Shown piece by piece: positions 31,773 through 40,112 of a DNA stretch of 40,112 bases (within the stretch, counting starts at the first letter, position 1; each line of letters begins with the position of its first letter). A model generated the notes under the pieces. The model worked only from the letters and a program-made list of their open reading frames with translations, did not search any database and had not been told where the DNA came from. Both the position numbers and the translations under genes were made by a program. This DNA is from an uncultured Clostridia bacterium (GTDB lineage: Bacteria > Bacillota > Clostridia > Christensenellales > Borkfalkiaceae). The stretch covers positions 1 to 40,112 of the forward strand of contig CAKQJE010000022.1 of the NCBI GenBank assembly GCA_934247225.1, written 5' to 3'.

Positions 31773-33863
31773 ATGAATTTCTCGATCGGTTGCGCAATCG
31801 CGCTCACGCTTTCAATGCTTTTGCTCGCAGTTTCTTTTTTCGGTTGCATAAAGATAAACAGCAACAGAGTAAAAAAGAATAAGCGCTCCGTTAAAAACAA
31901 TTTTTTACTTACGCCTTTTCAAATTTTAATCGCGGGGGTATTTTTGTGTATCGCCGCAATTTTTTATCCGATTTATTTCAATAAATATTTTGTCGACGAC
32001 AGCGGAATAATTTTAGTTTTAAAATCTTTTTTGCTTTCCGTTCATAACACGATGCGCGTGTTTATTTTGGACGGGGAGTTTGATATAATCAAAGATTCGC
32101 TCGCGGGTAACGGCGTGCAACCGATTTTAAGCGTTGCATACACGGTTTATGCCGCAATTTTGTATGTCGCCGCCCCGATTTTAACTGCCGGGTTTGTTTT
32201 ATTTTTTTTCAAAAATATCAACGAACGAATAAAATACTCTTTCGCCGCGGCAAAACATATCTTTTATTTTTCAGAATTGAACGAGAAATCCGTCGCGTTA
32301 GCAGAAAGCATCGCGGGATCGGAAGAATATAAGAACGAAAAAGTTCTGATCGCATTTTTCGACGTTTACGAAGCGAAAGAGGAAACGAGTACCGAGCTTG
32401 TCGAGGCGGCTCGCAAAACAGGCGGTTTGTGTTTTCAGACAGATATCGTAAACGTAAAGCTGAAAAAAGCCAAAAAGGACTCGACGAGGAAGTTTTATTT
32501 TCTCGGCGCCGACGAAGACGAAAATATAAATCAGGCAATCGAACTTATTCGTTTATGCAGAGAAAAGTCGATCAAAGATAAAGAGTACGATTCGAAAGCG
32601 ACGCAATTTTATGTTTTTTCGAATACGGTCGAAAGCGAGGTTTTGCTCGACGCCGTCGATAAAGGGAATATGAGAGTCAGAAGATACGACGAAAGCAGAA
32701 ATCTTGTAATCGACACATTGAGAAAATATTCGATTTTTAAGCCCGCCGAAGAAACGAAAAACGAAATAAATATTCTGATCGTCGGTCTCGGAAAGTACGG
32801 AAAGCAGCTTTTGAAAAACATATGCTGGCTTGGGCAGATGCCGGGATATGAACTTACGATCAATGTGGTTGACGATGTGGATAAGGGGTGGAATGAGCTT
32901 AAAGGCGAAGTCCCGGAACTGTTGGAGATGAGCGGTAAATGCTTGCCGAACGCTAAGCCTTATTACACGATAAACACTTTTTTCGACGTAAACGTCGATT
33001 CCGAACAATTAACCGAAGCGATTTCCCGTATGGGGATTTTAACATCCGTTTACGTAACTCTCGGAGACGACGAGTTGAATATTAAAACCGCGATGCGCAT
33101 ACGAAGGGAAATATGCCGTCGCAATCAGAACAATTCGCTTGCTCCCGAAACCTACGGCACAGGTAAACTCTATCCGCCCGTTTTTGCGGTCGTGTACAGT
33201 AAATTAAAAACCGATATCGTCAACAACAACGCGTCCGAAAACAAAGATGAAAACGGCAGTATTAAAAGCATAGACAAAAAAGATTACAATATCGAATTTT
33301 TCGGCGATATCAAATCCATTTATTCGATAAAAACAATCGAGCAGGTGGAAATCGAGAAAGAAGCGCGGAAGATACATTCGAAATGGTCGAAAGCTTGCGA
33401 GAAAACAGAAGACGATAACCGCTTTGAAAATATCGAGTATTACAGGCGGTCGACGATCGCGAATTATGTTTATTTATCCGAACAATCGAAGTTGTCGATC
33501 GATAAATCGAAGTATTCGCCCGAGAAATTGGCTGAATATGAACATAATCGCTGGTGTGCATATATGCGCGCGGAAGGGTATGTATGGGGGAAAGAAAAAA
33601 ATCATATCGCGAAAACGCACCCGGATCTTATTCCGTATGACGATTTATCGGATTTCAAAAAAGAAGAAAATCTGCTTTTCTTAAACAACAAAAAAAGAAA
33701 GAAAAAGTTGATCGTTACGCCGTTTGCCGATAGCGATAACGACGACTCCGTTTCGGAAAGTAGTTCGAAGCGTTATATTGAAAAAACCGCCCGAACGCCC
33801 GCTCGCGAAAACGAAAATCCGAACGAAAAGCAAGATAATTCGCAGCAGAACCTCGGAGTGTAA
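31773..33863 (+). CDS. membrane protein with Rossmann/RCK-like domains and C-terminal RyR domain
   Basis: A 696-residue protein. The N-terminal 150 residues hold three or more membrane segments (IALTLSMLLLAVSFFGCI, FQILIAGVFLCIAAIFYPIYF, ILYVAAPILTAGFVLFFF). A first nucleotide-binding-like region follows (AAKHIFYFSELNEKSVALAESI ... FYFLGADEDENINQAIEL). Then comes a second Rossmann fold with VGLGKYGKQLL at 337-347. Residues of about 586-640 match the RyR domain (AEYEHNRWCAYMRAEGYVWG...AKTHPDLIPYDDL). The polar C-terminus is disordered. This resembles CASTOR/POLLUX or RCK-gated channels, but no TVGYG selectivity filter is present. The start at ATG 31773 has AGGGG 9 nt upstream; ATG 31752 has none. 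Two TIR-TPR genes follow, so it may be the membrane effector of a nucleotide signal (inference). Confidence 0.8.
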   Translation: MNFSIGCAIALTLSMLLLAVSFFGCIKINSNRVKKNKRSVKNNFLLTPFQILIAGVFLCIAAIFYPIYFNKYFVDDSGIILVLKSFLLSVHNTMRVFILDGEFDIIKDSLAGNGVQPILSVAYTVYAAILYVAAPILTAGFVLFFFKNINERIKYSFAAAKHIFYFSELNEKSVALAESIAGSEEYKNEKVLIAFFDVYEAKEETSTELVEAARKTGGLCFQTDIVNVKLKKAKKDSTRKFYFLGADEDENINQAIELIRLCREKSIKDKEYDSKATQFYVFSNTVESEVLLDAVDKGNMRVRRYDESRNLVIDTLRKYSIFKPAEETKNEINILIVGLGKYGKQLLKNICWLGQMPGYELTINVVDDVDKGWNELKGEVPELLEMSGKCLPNAKPYYTINTFFDVNVDSEQLTEAISRMGILTSVYVTLGDDELNIKTAMRIRREICRRNQNNSLAPETYGTGKLYPPVFAVVYSKLKTDIVNNNASENKDENGSIKSIDKKDYNIEFFGDIKSIYSIKTIEQVEIEKEARKIHSKWSKACEKTEDDNRFENIEYYRRSTIANYVYLSEQSKLSIDKSKYSPEKLAEYEHNRWCAYMRAEGYVWGKEKNHIAKTHPDLIPYDDLSDFKKEENLLFLNNKKRKKKLIVTPFADSDNDDSVSESSSKRYIEKTARTPARENENPNEKQDNSQQNLGV

Positions 33864-33926
33864 AATAACGTTATCGACGAAGCGAGCGACAGATTTATGA
33901 AAAGTACGACGTTATTCTCGCTGGTT

Positions 33927-34204
33927 AGCCGAGCGGGATTTGAACCACATTAAGTTTTAACGGCGCAAAATTTGTAAAATCGGCGTTAAACTCACTTATA
34001 ATACGTCAAGTATGATTGCGTTCGTTTGCCTTGGTTTTCCTAAATTTTTCGCCGTTAAAATGCTACGCACCTTAAAGCTGTATTTTTTAGGCGGTTGTGA
34101 CGAAGATTTGCGCAGACGTACTTACGTACTTCAAGCAAAGATTTGCCGCAACAGGCAAAAAAGACGGCTTTAAGGCTTGATGGGGTTCGAATCCCGCTCG
34201 GCTA
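33927..34204 (+). mobile_element. fold-back (MITE-like) element with tRNA-3'-end arms, copy 2
   Basis: Arms TAGCCGAGCGGGATTTGAAC (33927 on) and GTTCGAATCCCGCTCGGCTA (to 34204) form a 21-bp inverted repeat with one mismatch. Each arm looks like the T-arm and acceptor 3' half of a tRNA, yet no complete tRNA is present. The core aligns with copy 1 (25176-25450, opposite strand), including stems TTTTAACGGCG/CGCCGTTAAAA and CCTTAAAGC/GCTTTAAGG. It sits in the 433-bp gap between the RyR and first TIR genes. The remainder of that gap shows nothing else beyond the ribosome site. Confidence 0.65.
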
Positions 34205-34296
34205 TGATACCGCCGAGAAATAATTGCAAAAAAAACGAAACGCGATATTCTTGATATCGTTGAAAGATAAAAAATATTTTATGGGAGATAAAAACT

Positions 34297-37200
34297 ATGG
34301 ATGAAAAGAACGATAACAGCTTGAAGTATATGAAAGTCAGAACGCGCGGGGATTCCAACCCGAGCGGAAAACGCAGAGTATATTTTACATGCCACCCGAA
34401 AGATTTCGAATTTTATTTCGACAAGGTGTGCGAAGATATATTCAAAACGCAGGATTGCGCGATTTATTACACCGAGGATATGAGTGCGCCGATTCCCGAA
34501 CAGTATCTCGAATCCGACCTCGGGCAAATGAGTCTTTTTGTTATCCCGGTAACGCACAGATTGCTTAGCGAACCGAACCGCGCAATGGACTTCGATTTCG
34601 CTTTCGCAACGTCCGAAAGGCATATGATACCCGTGTTGCCGCTGATGATGGAAACGGAAGTCAAAGGGGAGAAAATCGATGAGTTATATGAAAAAAAGTT
34701 CGGGAAAAGAGAGTATTGCAGCCCGTATGATAAAGATATAACTTCGATCGGTTATGAAGAAAAACTGAAAAAATATCTTTCATCCGTACTTCTCGACGAC
34801 GACACGGTGGAAAGAATTCGTAAGGCGTTCGACGCGTACATATTTTTGAGTTACCGCAAAAAAGACCGTAACCACGCGAACGAGCTTATGGGATTGATAC
34901 ATAAAAATCCTATGTATCGCGACGTTGCGATATGGTATGACGAATTTTTAACGCCGGGCGAAGATTTTGAAAAGGATATAAAGAAAGCTCTCGATAAAAG
35001 CGAGCTTTTCGCGCTTCTTGTCACGCCTAACCTTGTAAACGAGCAAAACTACGTTCAGACAACGGAATATCCGTACGCGCACGATAAGGCGAAAAAACTT
35101 ATTTTGCCTGCGGAAATGGTCAAAACGGACGGCGATGAGCTGAAAAAACAATATCCGGGCGTTCCGAACTGCGTGAACGCGCATACGGATGAGCTTGACA
35201 AGGCTGTTCTTGACGGGTTAAAAACGATATCTCTCCGTGCCAACGAGGACGATCCCGAACATTGCTTTCTTATCGGACTTGCGTATCTCGAAGGGGTTGA
35301 CGTCGAGGTAAACAAAGATTACGCCATAGAACTTATAACTCTCGCCGCCGAAAAGAGATATCCCGACGCTATGGCATATCTTTGGGCTATGTATGTCGGC
35401 GGGAATTTCGTAAAATACGACGCAAATAAAGCGCTTTTGTGGGCGCAAAAACTGTACGATTTCTATCTTGAAACAGAGGGTGAGAACGGAGAAAATACCT
35501 TTTTCGCGCTGAACAATATCGCTGTCACATACAACAGTATGGGAAATAACAGAAAGGCGCTCGAAGTGTTTAAAAAAGTCAGCGATTTAGCGGCTGTTAT
35601 ATACGGAAAAGAAAGCGATAAGGCGATCGAGTCGCTTTTGACGGTGGCTTATGCTTATGCTCCGCTGTTTAATTATGACGGGATGCATCGGGCAGCCGAG
35701 GACGCGTATTATCTCGCCCGCCGCGTGAAAGGCGAAGACTCAACGCTTACGTTGGAATGTCACAATTTAATCGCTACTTCTTATGTTGCCTGGGAGAATT
35801 ACGAAGAGGCTCTCAAAGTTTATCGGGATGTTTACAAACAATGTTGTAAGATTTTCGGAAAAAGAAGCGAGCAAGCCATGAATGTTCGCGGAAATATCGC
35901 GATTGCATATGCGGGCTTGGGGGATATGGCTTCGGCAATAAAAACAGAAAACGACGTATGCGATTATGTGGGTGAAACAAACGGTTACGACAGTGTAAAT
36001 TATTTGAGATTCAGTAAAACGCTGGCGGGAATGTATGCCATGAAAAACGAGCTTGATAAAGCGATCGAGATCGACGAAAAGGTATATTCCGTCGGTCGCG
36101 AGCGTTTGGGGGAAAGCCATCCGTTTATATGCGACTTGCTTCGGGATCTTGCATTGTTGTACGGCAAGAAGGGCGACCATAAAAAGGAATTTACTTTATT
36201 CTGGAAAAGCATGGATAATACATTTCACTTTCTGGATAAAACCAATCCCGAAGTCGTTATGGCGTTTGAAAAAACTTTTGTTCCGTATTTTAAGCAGGAG
36301 TGCGGTATCGACAACGATAACATAAATATCCGTGAAATTCTGCCGTTGATTTTTGATTTCTATTCGAGTTTGGGAATTTGTAGTATGGAGGAGCTGATAA
36401 AGGCGCCCGACGGAGGTTTTGGGCTGATTCCCGATAATTTTGCAATGACATCCGAAGCCGCGAAAAAAGGTTATAAACTCATGAGCGTCATTTACGGGGA
36501 AAAAGACGATCAGGCGTTGAATGCCTTAGAGATGTATGCTTGCGCGCTTGAAGCGGAAGGCGATTACCAAAAATCATACGACGTACTTTTAAAATTGTAT
36601 AATATCCGTTGCGAAAAGGGAGAACCGAAACCTATTTACGATACTTTGATTATGCTGGCAGACATTTGCGACAAACTCGGCGACGAGGAAAAAGCAAACG
36701 AATATAGCGACAAGGCAGACGAACTTAAACAGGACGCGGGACTCGGCGACGAAGATACGCCGGAAAACCCCGAAGGGAAAGCAGGCAATTTCGGAGGAGA
36801 TACGGACGGCTTCGGCGGCTTGGGCGGCGGAGATACGCAAGACCCCGGAGACGGTTTGGGCGGTTTAGACGGATTAGACGGCTTAGATGATTTAGGTGAC
36901 TTAGGTGGTTTAGTCGGCTTGGGCGGCGGAAACGGCGAAGAAAACGCTCCCGATATAGTACAGGCGGAAAATGCTTATCGTCTCATGTGCGAAATTTTCG
37001 GGGAAGAGCATGAAAGCACGATCAAAATGGGTTGCGCGCTTGCTTTTTCTTACAAAGAAATAGGAGAATACGCTAAATCCGCAGAGCTTTTCGAAAAGAT
37101 TTATGAGCTTGTGAAGTATGACGACGATATCGCGTTTGATATTCTGGATGCACTGAAATCGTTGTATGAACTTTTGGGGCAAAGCGAAAAAGTTGCGGAC

Positions 37201-37386
37201 GTCAATGAAAGAATCGATTATCTTAAAGATCTTGCGGAAGAGATGAACAATTTATTTAAGAAGTATATGAACGAGGAAGACGACGGTTCGTCCGAGGACG
37301 CCGAGGACGAAAAAATTTTCGGGTTTTCCGACGAAGACGAGGAAAACTCGGAATGTCCCGACGATGACGAAGACGACAATATGTAA
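34297..37386 (+). CDS. tandem TIR-like / TIR / Sel1-TPR repeat protein
   Basis: A 1029-residue protein. Residues 28-125 form a TIR-like fold (VYFTCHPKDFEFYFDKVCEDIF ... YLESDLGQMSLFVIPVTHRLL) with Asp98 where TIR NADases have Glu. Residues 181-275 form a second TIR domain (YIFLSYRKKDRNHANELM ... WYDEFLTPGEDF ... LFALLVTPN ... NYVQTTEYPYA) keeping Glu257, the expected NAD-cleaving residue. Then come Sel1-like repeats (about 309-372) and TPRs of the kinesin-light-chain type (about 380-825), a Gly/Leu/Asp-rich linker (about 827-883), further TPRs and an acidic tail. GGGAG precedes the ATG. Such TIR-TPR proteins can sense a trigger through the repeats and consume or convert NAD. The next gene, 15 nt downstream, is a paralogue. 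Confidence 0.88.
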   Translation: MDEKNDNSLKYMKVRTRGDSNPSGKRRVYFTCHPKDFEFYFDKVCEDIFKTQDCAIYYTEDMSAPIPEQYLESDLGQMSLFVIPVTHRLLSEPNRAMDFDFAFATSERHMIPVLPLMMETEVKGEKIDELYEKKFGKREYCSPYDKDITSIGYEEKLKKYLSSVLLDDDTVERIRKAFDAYIFLSYRKKDRNHANELMGLIHKNPMYRDVAIWYDEFLTPGEDFEKDIKKALDKSELFALLVTPNLVNEQNYVQTTEYPYAHDKAKKLILPAEMVKTDGDELKKQYPGVPNCVNAHTDELDKAVLDGLKTISLRANEDDPEHCFLIGLAYLEGVDVEVNKDYAIELITLAAEKRYPDAMAYLWAMYVGGNFVKYDANKALLWAQKLYDFYLETEGENGENTFFALNNIAVTYNSMGNNRKALEVFKKVSDLAAVIYGKESDKAIESLLTVAYAYAPLFNYDGMHRAAEDAYYLARRVKGEDSTLTLECHNLIATSYVAWENYEEALKVYRDVYKQCCKIFGKRSEQAMNVRGNIAIAYAGLGDMASAIKTENDVCDYVGETNGYDSVNYLRFSKTLAGMYAMKNELDKAIEIDEKVYSVGRERLGESHPFICDLLRDLALLYGKKGDHKKEFTLFWKSMDNTFHFLDKTNPEVVMAFEKTFVPYFKQECGIDNDNINIREILPLIFDFYSSLGICSMEELIKAPDGGFGLIPDNFAMTSEAAKKGYKLMSVIYGEKDDQALNALEMYACALEAEGDYQKSYDVLLKLYNIRCEKGEPKPIYDTLIMLADICDKLGDEEKANEYSDKADELKQDAGLGDEDTPENPEGKAGNFGGDTDGFGGLGGGDTQDPGDGLGGLDGLDGLDDLGDLGGLVGLGGGNGEENAPDIVQAENAYRLMCEIFGEEHESTIKMGCALAFSYKEIGEYAKSAELFEKIYELVKYDDDIAFDILDALKSLYELLGQSEKVADVNERIDYLKDLAEEMNNLFKKYMNEEDDGSSEDAEDEKIFGFSDEDEENSECPDDDEDDNM

Positions 37387-37401
37387 AGAGGGCGAAAAAC
37401 T

Positions 37402-40112
37402 ATGGGAGAAAATAACGATAGCAGTTTGAAATATCTGAGCGTTAAAACGCGCGGAGAGCAAAATCCGAGCGGAAAACGTAAGGTGTACTTTACCTGTCAT
37501 CCGAAAGAATTCGAATTATATTTCGACAAGGTTTGCGAAGACATTTTCAAAACGCAGGATTGCGCTATTTATTATACCGAGGATATGACCGCGCCGCTTC
37601 CCGAACAATATCTTGAATCCGACCTCGGGCAAATGAGCCTTTTTGTCATTCCCGTAACGTTCAGATTGCTTCATGAGAAAAATCGTGCAATGGATTTCGA
37701 TTTCGCTTTTGCAACGTCCGAAAAACACCTGATACCTGTGTTGCCGCTGATGATGGAGCCGGGAATCGATGAGCTCTATGAAAAAAGATTCGGCAAAAGG
37801 GAATATTATAGCCCTTATGGTTTTGATAAAACGGCAATCAGCTACGAAGATAAACTGAAAAAATATCTTTCATCCGTACTTCTCGACGACGACACGGTGG
37901 AAAGAATTCGTAAGGCGTTCGACGCATACATATTTTTAAGTTACCGCAAAAAAGACCGTAACCACGCGAACGAGCTTATGGGATTGATACATAAAAATCC
38001 TATGTATCGCGACGTTGCGATATGGTATGACGAATTTTTAACGCCCGGCGAGGATTTCGAAAAAGATATAAAGAAAGCTCTCGATAAAAGCGAACTTTTT
38101 GCGCTTCTTGTCACGCCAAATCTCATAAACGAGGGAAACTATGTTCAGGCAATGGAATATCCTTATGCGAGAGATAAGGCAAAAAAGCGCATTTTGCCTG
38201 CGGAAATGGTCGAAACGGACAAAGAAGAGCTGAAAAAGCAGTATCCCGGCGTTCCCGATTGCATAAATGCACACACGGGAAATCTCGACGCGGCTGTTCT
38301 TGACGGTTTGAAAACGATATCTCTCCGCGCCAACGAGGATGATCCCGAACATTGCTACCTGATCGGGCTTGCATATCTCGACGGAATTGACGTCGAGGTA
38401 AACAAAGAATACGCAATAGAGCTTATCACCTTCGCCGCCGAAAAGGACTACCCGGAAGCAATGGAAAAGCTTTATTACATATATTACACAGGCGAAAATG
38501 AGATACAAGTAAATTATCGTGAGGCATTAAACTGGGCGCAGAGGTTATGTGACTATTATTTAAAGATATATGGTGAGTCGGGAGAATATGCGATGGTGTG
38601 GTGGGGTAATTTGGCGAATGCATACAGTTGTCTTGGAGACAACACAAAAGCCTTGGAGTTTAGTGAAAAATGCTATAAACTTCGCTGTAAAGTGCTTGGC
38701 GAAGAACATCCGGATACACTTTATTCGTTAAACAATCTGGCGTGTATATATAGCAATCTTGGTGAGTATTTAAAAGCCTTGGAGTTAAATGAGAAATGCT
38801 ATAAACTTAGCTGTAAAGTGCATGGCGAAGAGCATCCGGATATGCTTAACTCGTTGAACAATTTGGCGAATGTATACACTTATCTTGGTGAATACTTAAA
38901 AGCTTTGGAGTTAAATGAGAAATGTTATAAACTTCGCTGTAAAGTGTTTGGTGAAGAACAACCAGCTACACTTTATTCGTTAAACAATCTGGCGTGTATA
39001 TATAGCAATCTTGGTGAATATTTAAAAGCCTTGGAGTTAAATGAGAAATGTTATAAACTTCACTGTAAAGTGCTTGGCGGAGAGCATCCGAATACCCTTT
39101 GCTCATTGAACAATCTGGCGAAAGTATACACTTATCTTGGCGAACATTTAAAAGCTTTGGAGTTAAATGAGAAATGTTATAAACTTCGCTGTAAAGTGCT
39201 TGGCGAAGAGCATCCGGATACACTTATATCGCTAAACAATCTGGCGAGTGTATACATCGACCTCGGTAAAATAGCAAAAGCTTCGGAGTTACAGGAGAAA
39301 TGTTATAAACTTCACTGTAAAGTGCATGGCGAAGAGCATCCAAAAACACTTGGTTCGTTGAACAATTTAGCGAATGTATGCAGTCATCTTGGCAACACTG
39401 CAAAAGCTTTGGAGTTAAATGAGAAATGTTATAAGCTTCGCTGTAAAGTGCTTGGCGAAGAGCATCCGGATACACTTATATCGTTGTACAATTTGGCAAA
39501 TGTATACATTAACCTTGGAGACAACACAAAAACCTTGGAGTTAAGTGAGAAATGTTATAATCTTCGTTGTAAAGCGCTTGGCGAAGAACACCCCGATACA
39601 CTTGGCTCGTTGAACAGTCTGGCGAATGTATACAGTGATCTTGGCAAATACTCGAAGGCTTTGGAGTTAAATGAGAAATGTTATAAACTTCGCTGTAAAG
39701 TGCTTGGCGAAGAGCATCCGCGTACACTCAACTCGTTAAACAATCTGGCGAATGTATACAACAATCTTGGTGAACATTTAAAAGCCATGGAGTTAAATGA
39801 AAAGTGTTATATTTTTTATTGCAGAATGTATGGCGAAGAACACCCCGATACACTTGGCTCGTTGAACAATCTGGCGAATGTATACGGTGATCTTGGCAAA
39901 TACTCGAAGGCTTTGGAGTTAGATGAGAAATGTTATAAACTTCAATGTAAAGTATTTGGCGAAGAGCATCCGGATACACTTAACTCGTTGAACAATTTGG
40001 CGAATGTATACACTTATCTTGGTGACAACACAAAAGCTTTGGAGTTAAATGAGAAATGTTATAAACTTCGCTGTAAAGTGCTTGGCGAAGAGCATCCGCG
40101 TACACTCAACTC
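37402..40112 (+). CDS. tandem TIR-like / TIR / TPR repeat protein, 3' end beyond window
   Basis: A paralogue of the preceding gene, open to the window edge (903 codons, no stop). The first TIR-like region and the second TIR domain (Glu252 in NYVQAMEYPYA) are conserved. A 194-nt block (37852-38045) differs from 34762-34955 at only two positions, pointing to gene conversion. Sel1-like segments follow, and from residue 401 the protein consists of 42-residue TPRs of the TPR_10/TPR_12 type (LNNLANVY..LG...KALELNEKCYKLRCKVLGEEHPDTL.S). Eleven full units and part of a twelfth are present. GAGGGCG precedes ATG 37402. Co-transcription with the previous gene is expected from the 15-nt gap. Confidence 0.88.
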   Translation, partial: MGENNDSSLKYLSVKTRGEQNPSGKRKVYFTCHPKEFELYFDKVCEDIFKTQDCAIYYTEDMTAPLPEQYLESDLGQMSLFVIPVTFRLLHEKNRAMDFDFAFATSEKHLIPVLPLMMEPGIDELYEKRFGKREYYSPYGFDKTAISYEDKLKKYLSSVLLDDDTVERIRKAFDAYIFLSYRKKDRNHANELMGLIHKNPMYRDVAIWYDEFLTPGEDFEKDIKKALDKSELFALLVTPNLINEGNYVQAMEYPYARDKAKKRILPAEMVETDKEELKKQYPGVPDCINAHTGNLDAAVLDGLKTISLRANEDDPEHCYLIGLAYLDGIDVEVNKEYAIELITFAAEKDYPEAMEKLYYIYYTGENEIQVNYREALNWAQRLCDYYLKIYGESGEYAMVWWGNLANAYSCLGDNTKALEFSEKCYKLRCKVLGEEHPDTLYSLNNLACIYSNLGEYLKALELNEKCYKLSCKVHGEEHPDMLNSLNNLANVYTYLGEYLKALELNEKCYKLRCKVFGEEQPATLYSLNNLACIYSNLGEYLKALELNEKCYKLHCKVLGGEHPNTLCSLNNLAKVYTYLGEHLKALELNEKCYKLRCKVLGEEHPDTLISLNNLASVYIDLGKIAKASELQEKCYKLHCKVHGEEHPKTLGSLNNLANVCSHLGNTAKALELNEKCYKLRCKVLGEEHPDTLISLYNLANVYINLGDNTKTLELSEKCYNLRCKALGEEHPDTLGSLNSLANVYSDLGKYSKALELNEKCYKLRCKVLGEEHPRTLNSLNNLANVYNNLGEHLKAMELNEKCYIFYCRMYGEEHPDTLGSLNNLANVYGDLGKYSKALELDEKCYKLQCKVFGEEHPDTLNSLNNLANVYTYLGDNTKALELNEKCYKLRCKVLGEEHPRTLN
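38602..40112 (+). repeat. 126-bp tandem repeat array encoding TPR units
   Basis: Units of exactly 126 bp in register from 38602 to the window end. The segment encoding NEKCYKLRCKVLGEEHP is almost the same at DNA level in most units (for example GAGAAATGTTATAAACTTCG). The loops differ, with EYLK, EHLK, DNTK, KYSK and NTAK combinations reused between units, as expected from unequal recombination. Codon choice is AT-richer than in the TIR part. The full copy number cannot be seen. Confidence 0.9.

Noticed and set aside
33927..34204. A tRNA gene at the arms of the fold-back element
   Set aside because: Only T-arm and acceptor 3' halves are present on each strand; there is no D-arm or anticodon arm.
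38966..39979. Series of repeated minus-strand frames near the window end
   Set aside because: They are the antisense reading of the 126-bp TPR array; the plus strand is a continuous TIR-TPR gene.
38602..40112. CRISPR array
   Set aside because: The regular 126-bp period is coding in one frame and encodes TPRs; there are no short repeats with unique spacers.

Overview
The window looks like a chromosomal segment of a Gram-positive, low-to-medium GC Bacillota (Clostridia-like) bacterium. The evidence is strong Shine-Dalgarno sites before most genes, near-consensus sigma-A promoters, a tilS-hpt pair, a SipW-type signal peptidase with cognate secreted proteins, a MazF of the EndoA type, and XRE regulators fused to membrane segments. 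An uncultured gut lineage (for example Christensenellales) would fit, but that placement is inference. No taxonomic marker such as rRNA is present.

Layout. 1-360: three minus-strand tRNA genes (Glu, elongator Met, initiator Met), with a promoter divergent from tilS. 361-10320: housekeeping and accessory genes: tilS, hpt, a 58-residue membrane peptide, an ArsR regulator, leuS, a YitT-family protein, an orphan mazF, and a glutamine-dependent NAD synthetase carrying an extra N-terminal XRE helix-turn-helix. 10561-23560: a surface-protein cluster. It starts at a perfect consensus promoter with a membrane-anchored TasA-like protein, then a SipW-type signal peptidase, a single-pass membrane protein, a TasA-like protein, four larger proteins with SipW-cognate signal peptides and beta-helix-like repeat regions, and a 5'-truncated sixth member. 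The order anchor-sipW-tasA recalls the Bacillus tapA-sipW-tasA biofilm operon. The spacers hold structured elements, and the array is bordered by copies of a dispersed repeat in opposite orientation.

23982-28160: TraX-like gene, tRNA-Gly, tRNA-Val, then a scarred region behind tRNA-Val with repeated copies of its 3' end. Next come a small membrane XRE regulator with palindromic operators, a small frameshifted gene, a relic of a RelB/DinJ-like antitoxin and a GNAT acetyltransferase. A 275-278 bp fold-back element occurs twice, in opposite orientation, here and at 33927-34204. 28158-31600: a membrane XRE regulator with zinc-ribbon-like cysteines and a large lipoprotein with MBG-like and beta-propeller-like repeats.

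31639-40112: the most novel part. A membrane protein with nucleotide-binding Rossmann (TrkA-N/RCK-like) segments and a C-terminal RyR domain precedes two adjacent paralogous proteins. Each of these has a degenerate and an intact TIR domain followed by Sel1/TPR repeats; the second ends in at least eleven near-identical 42-residue TPR units and runs off the window. I propose that the TIR domains make an NAD-derived signal that gates the RyR-bearing membrane protein, analogous to but distinct from Thoeris. The domain assignments come from visible motifs; the functional coupling is inference.
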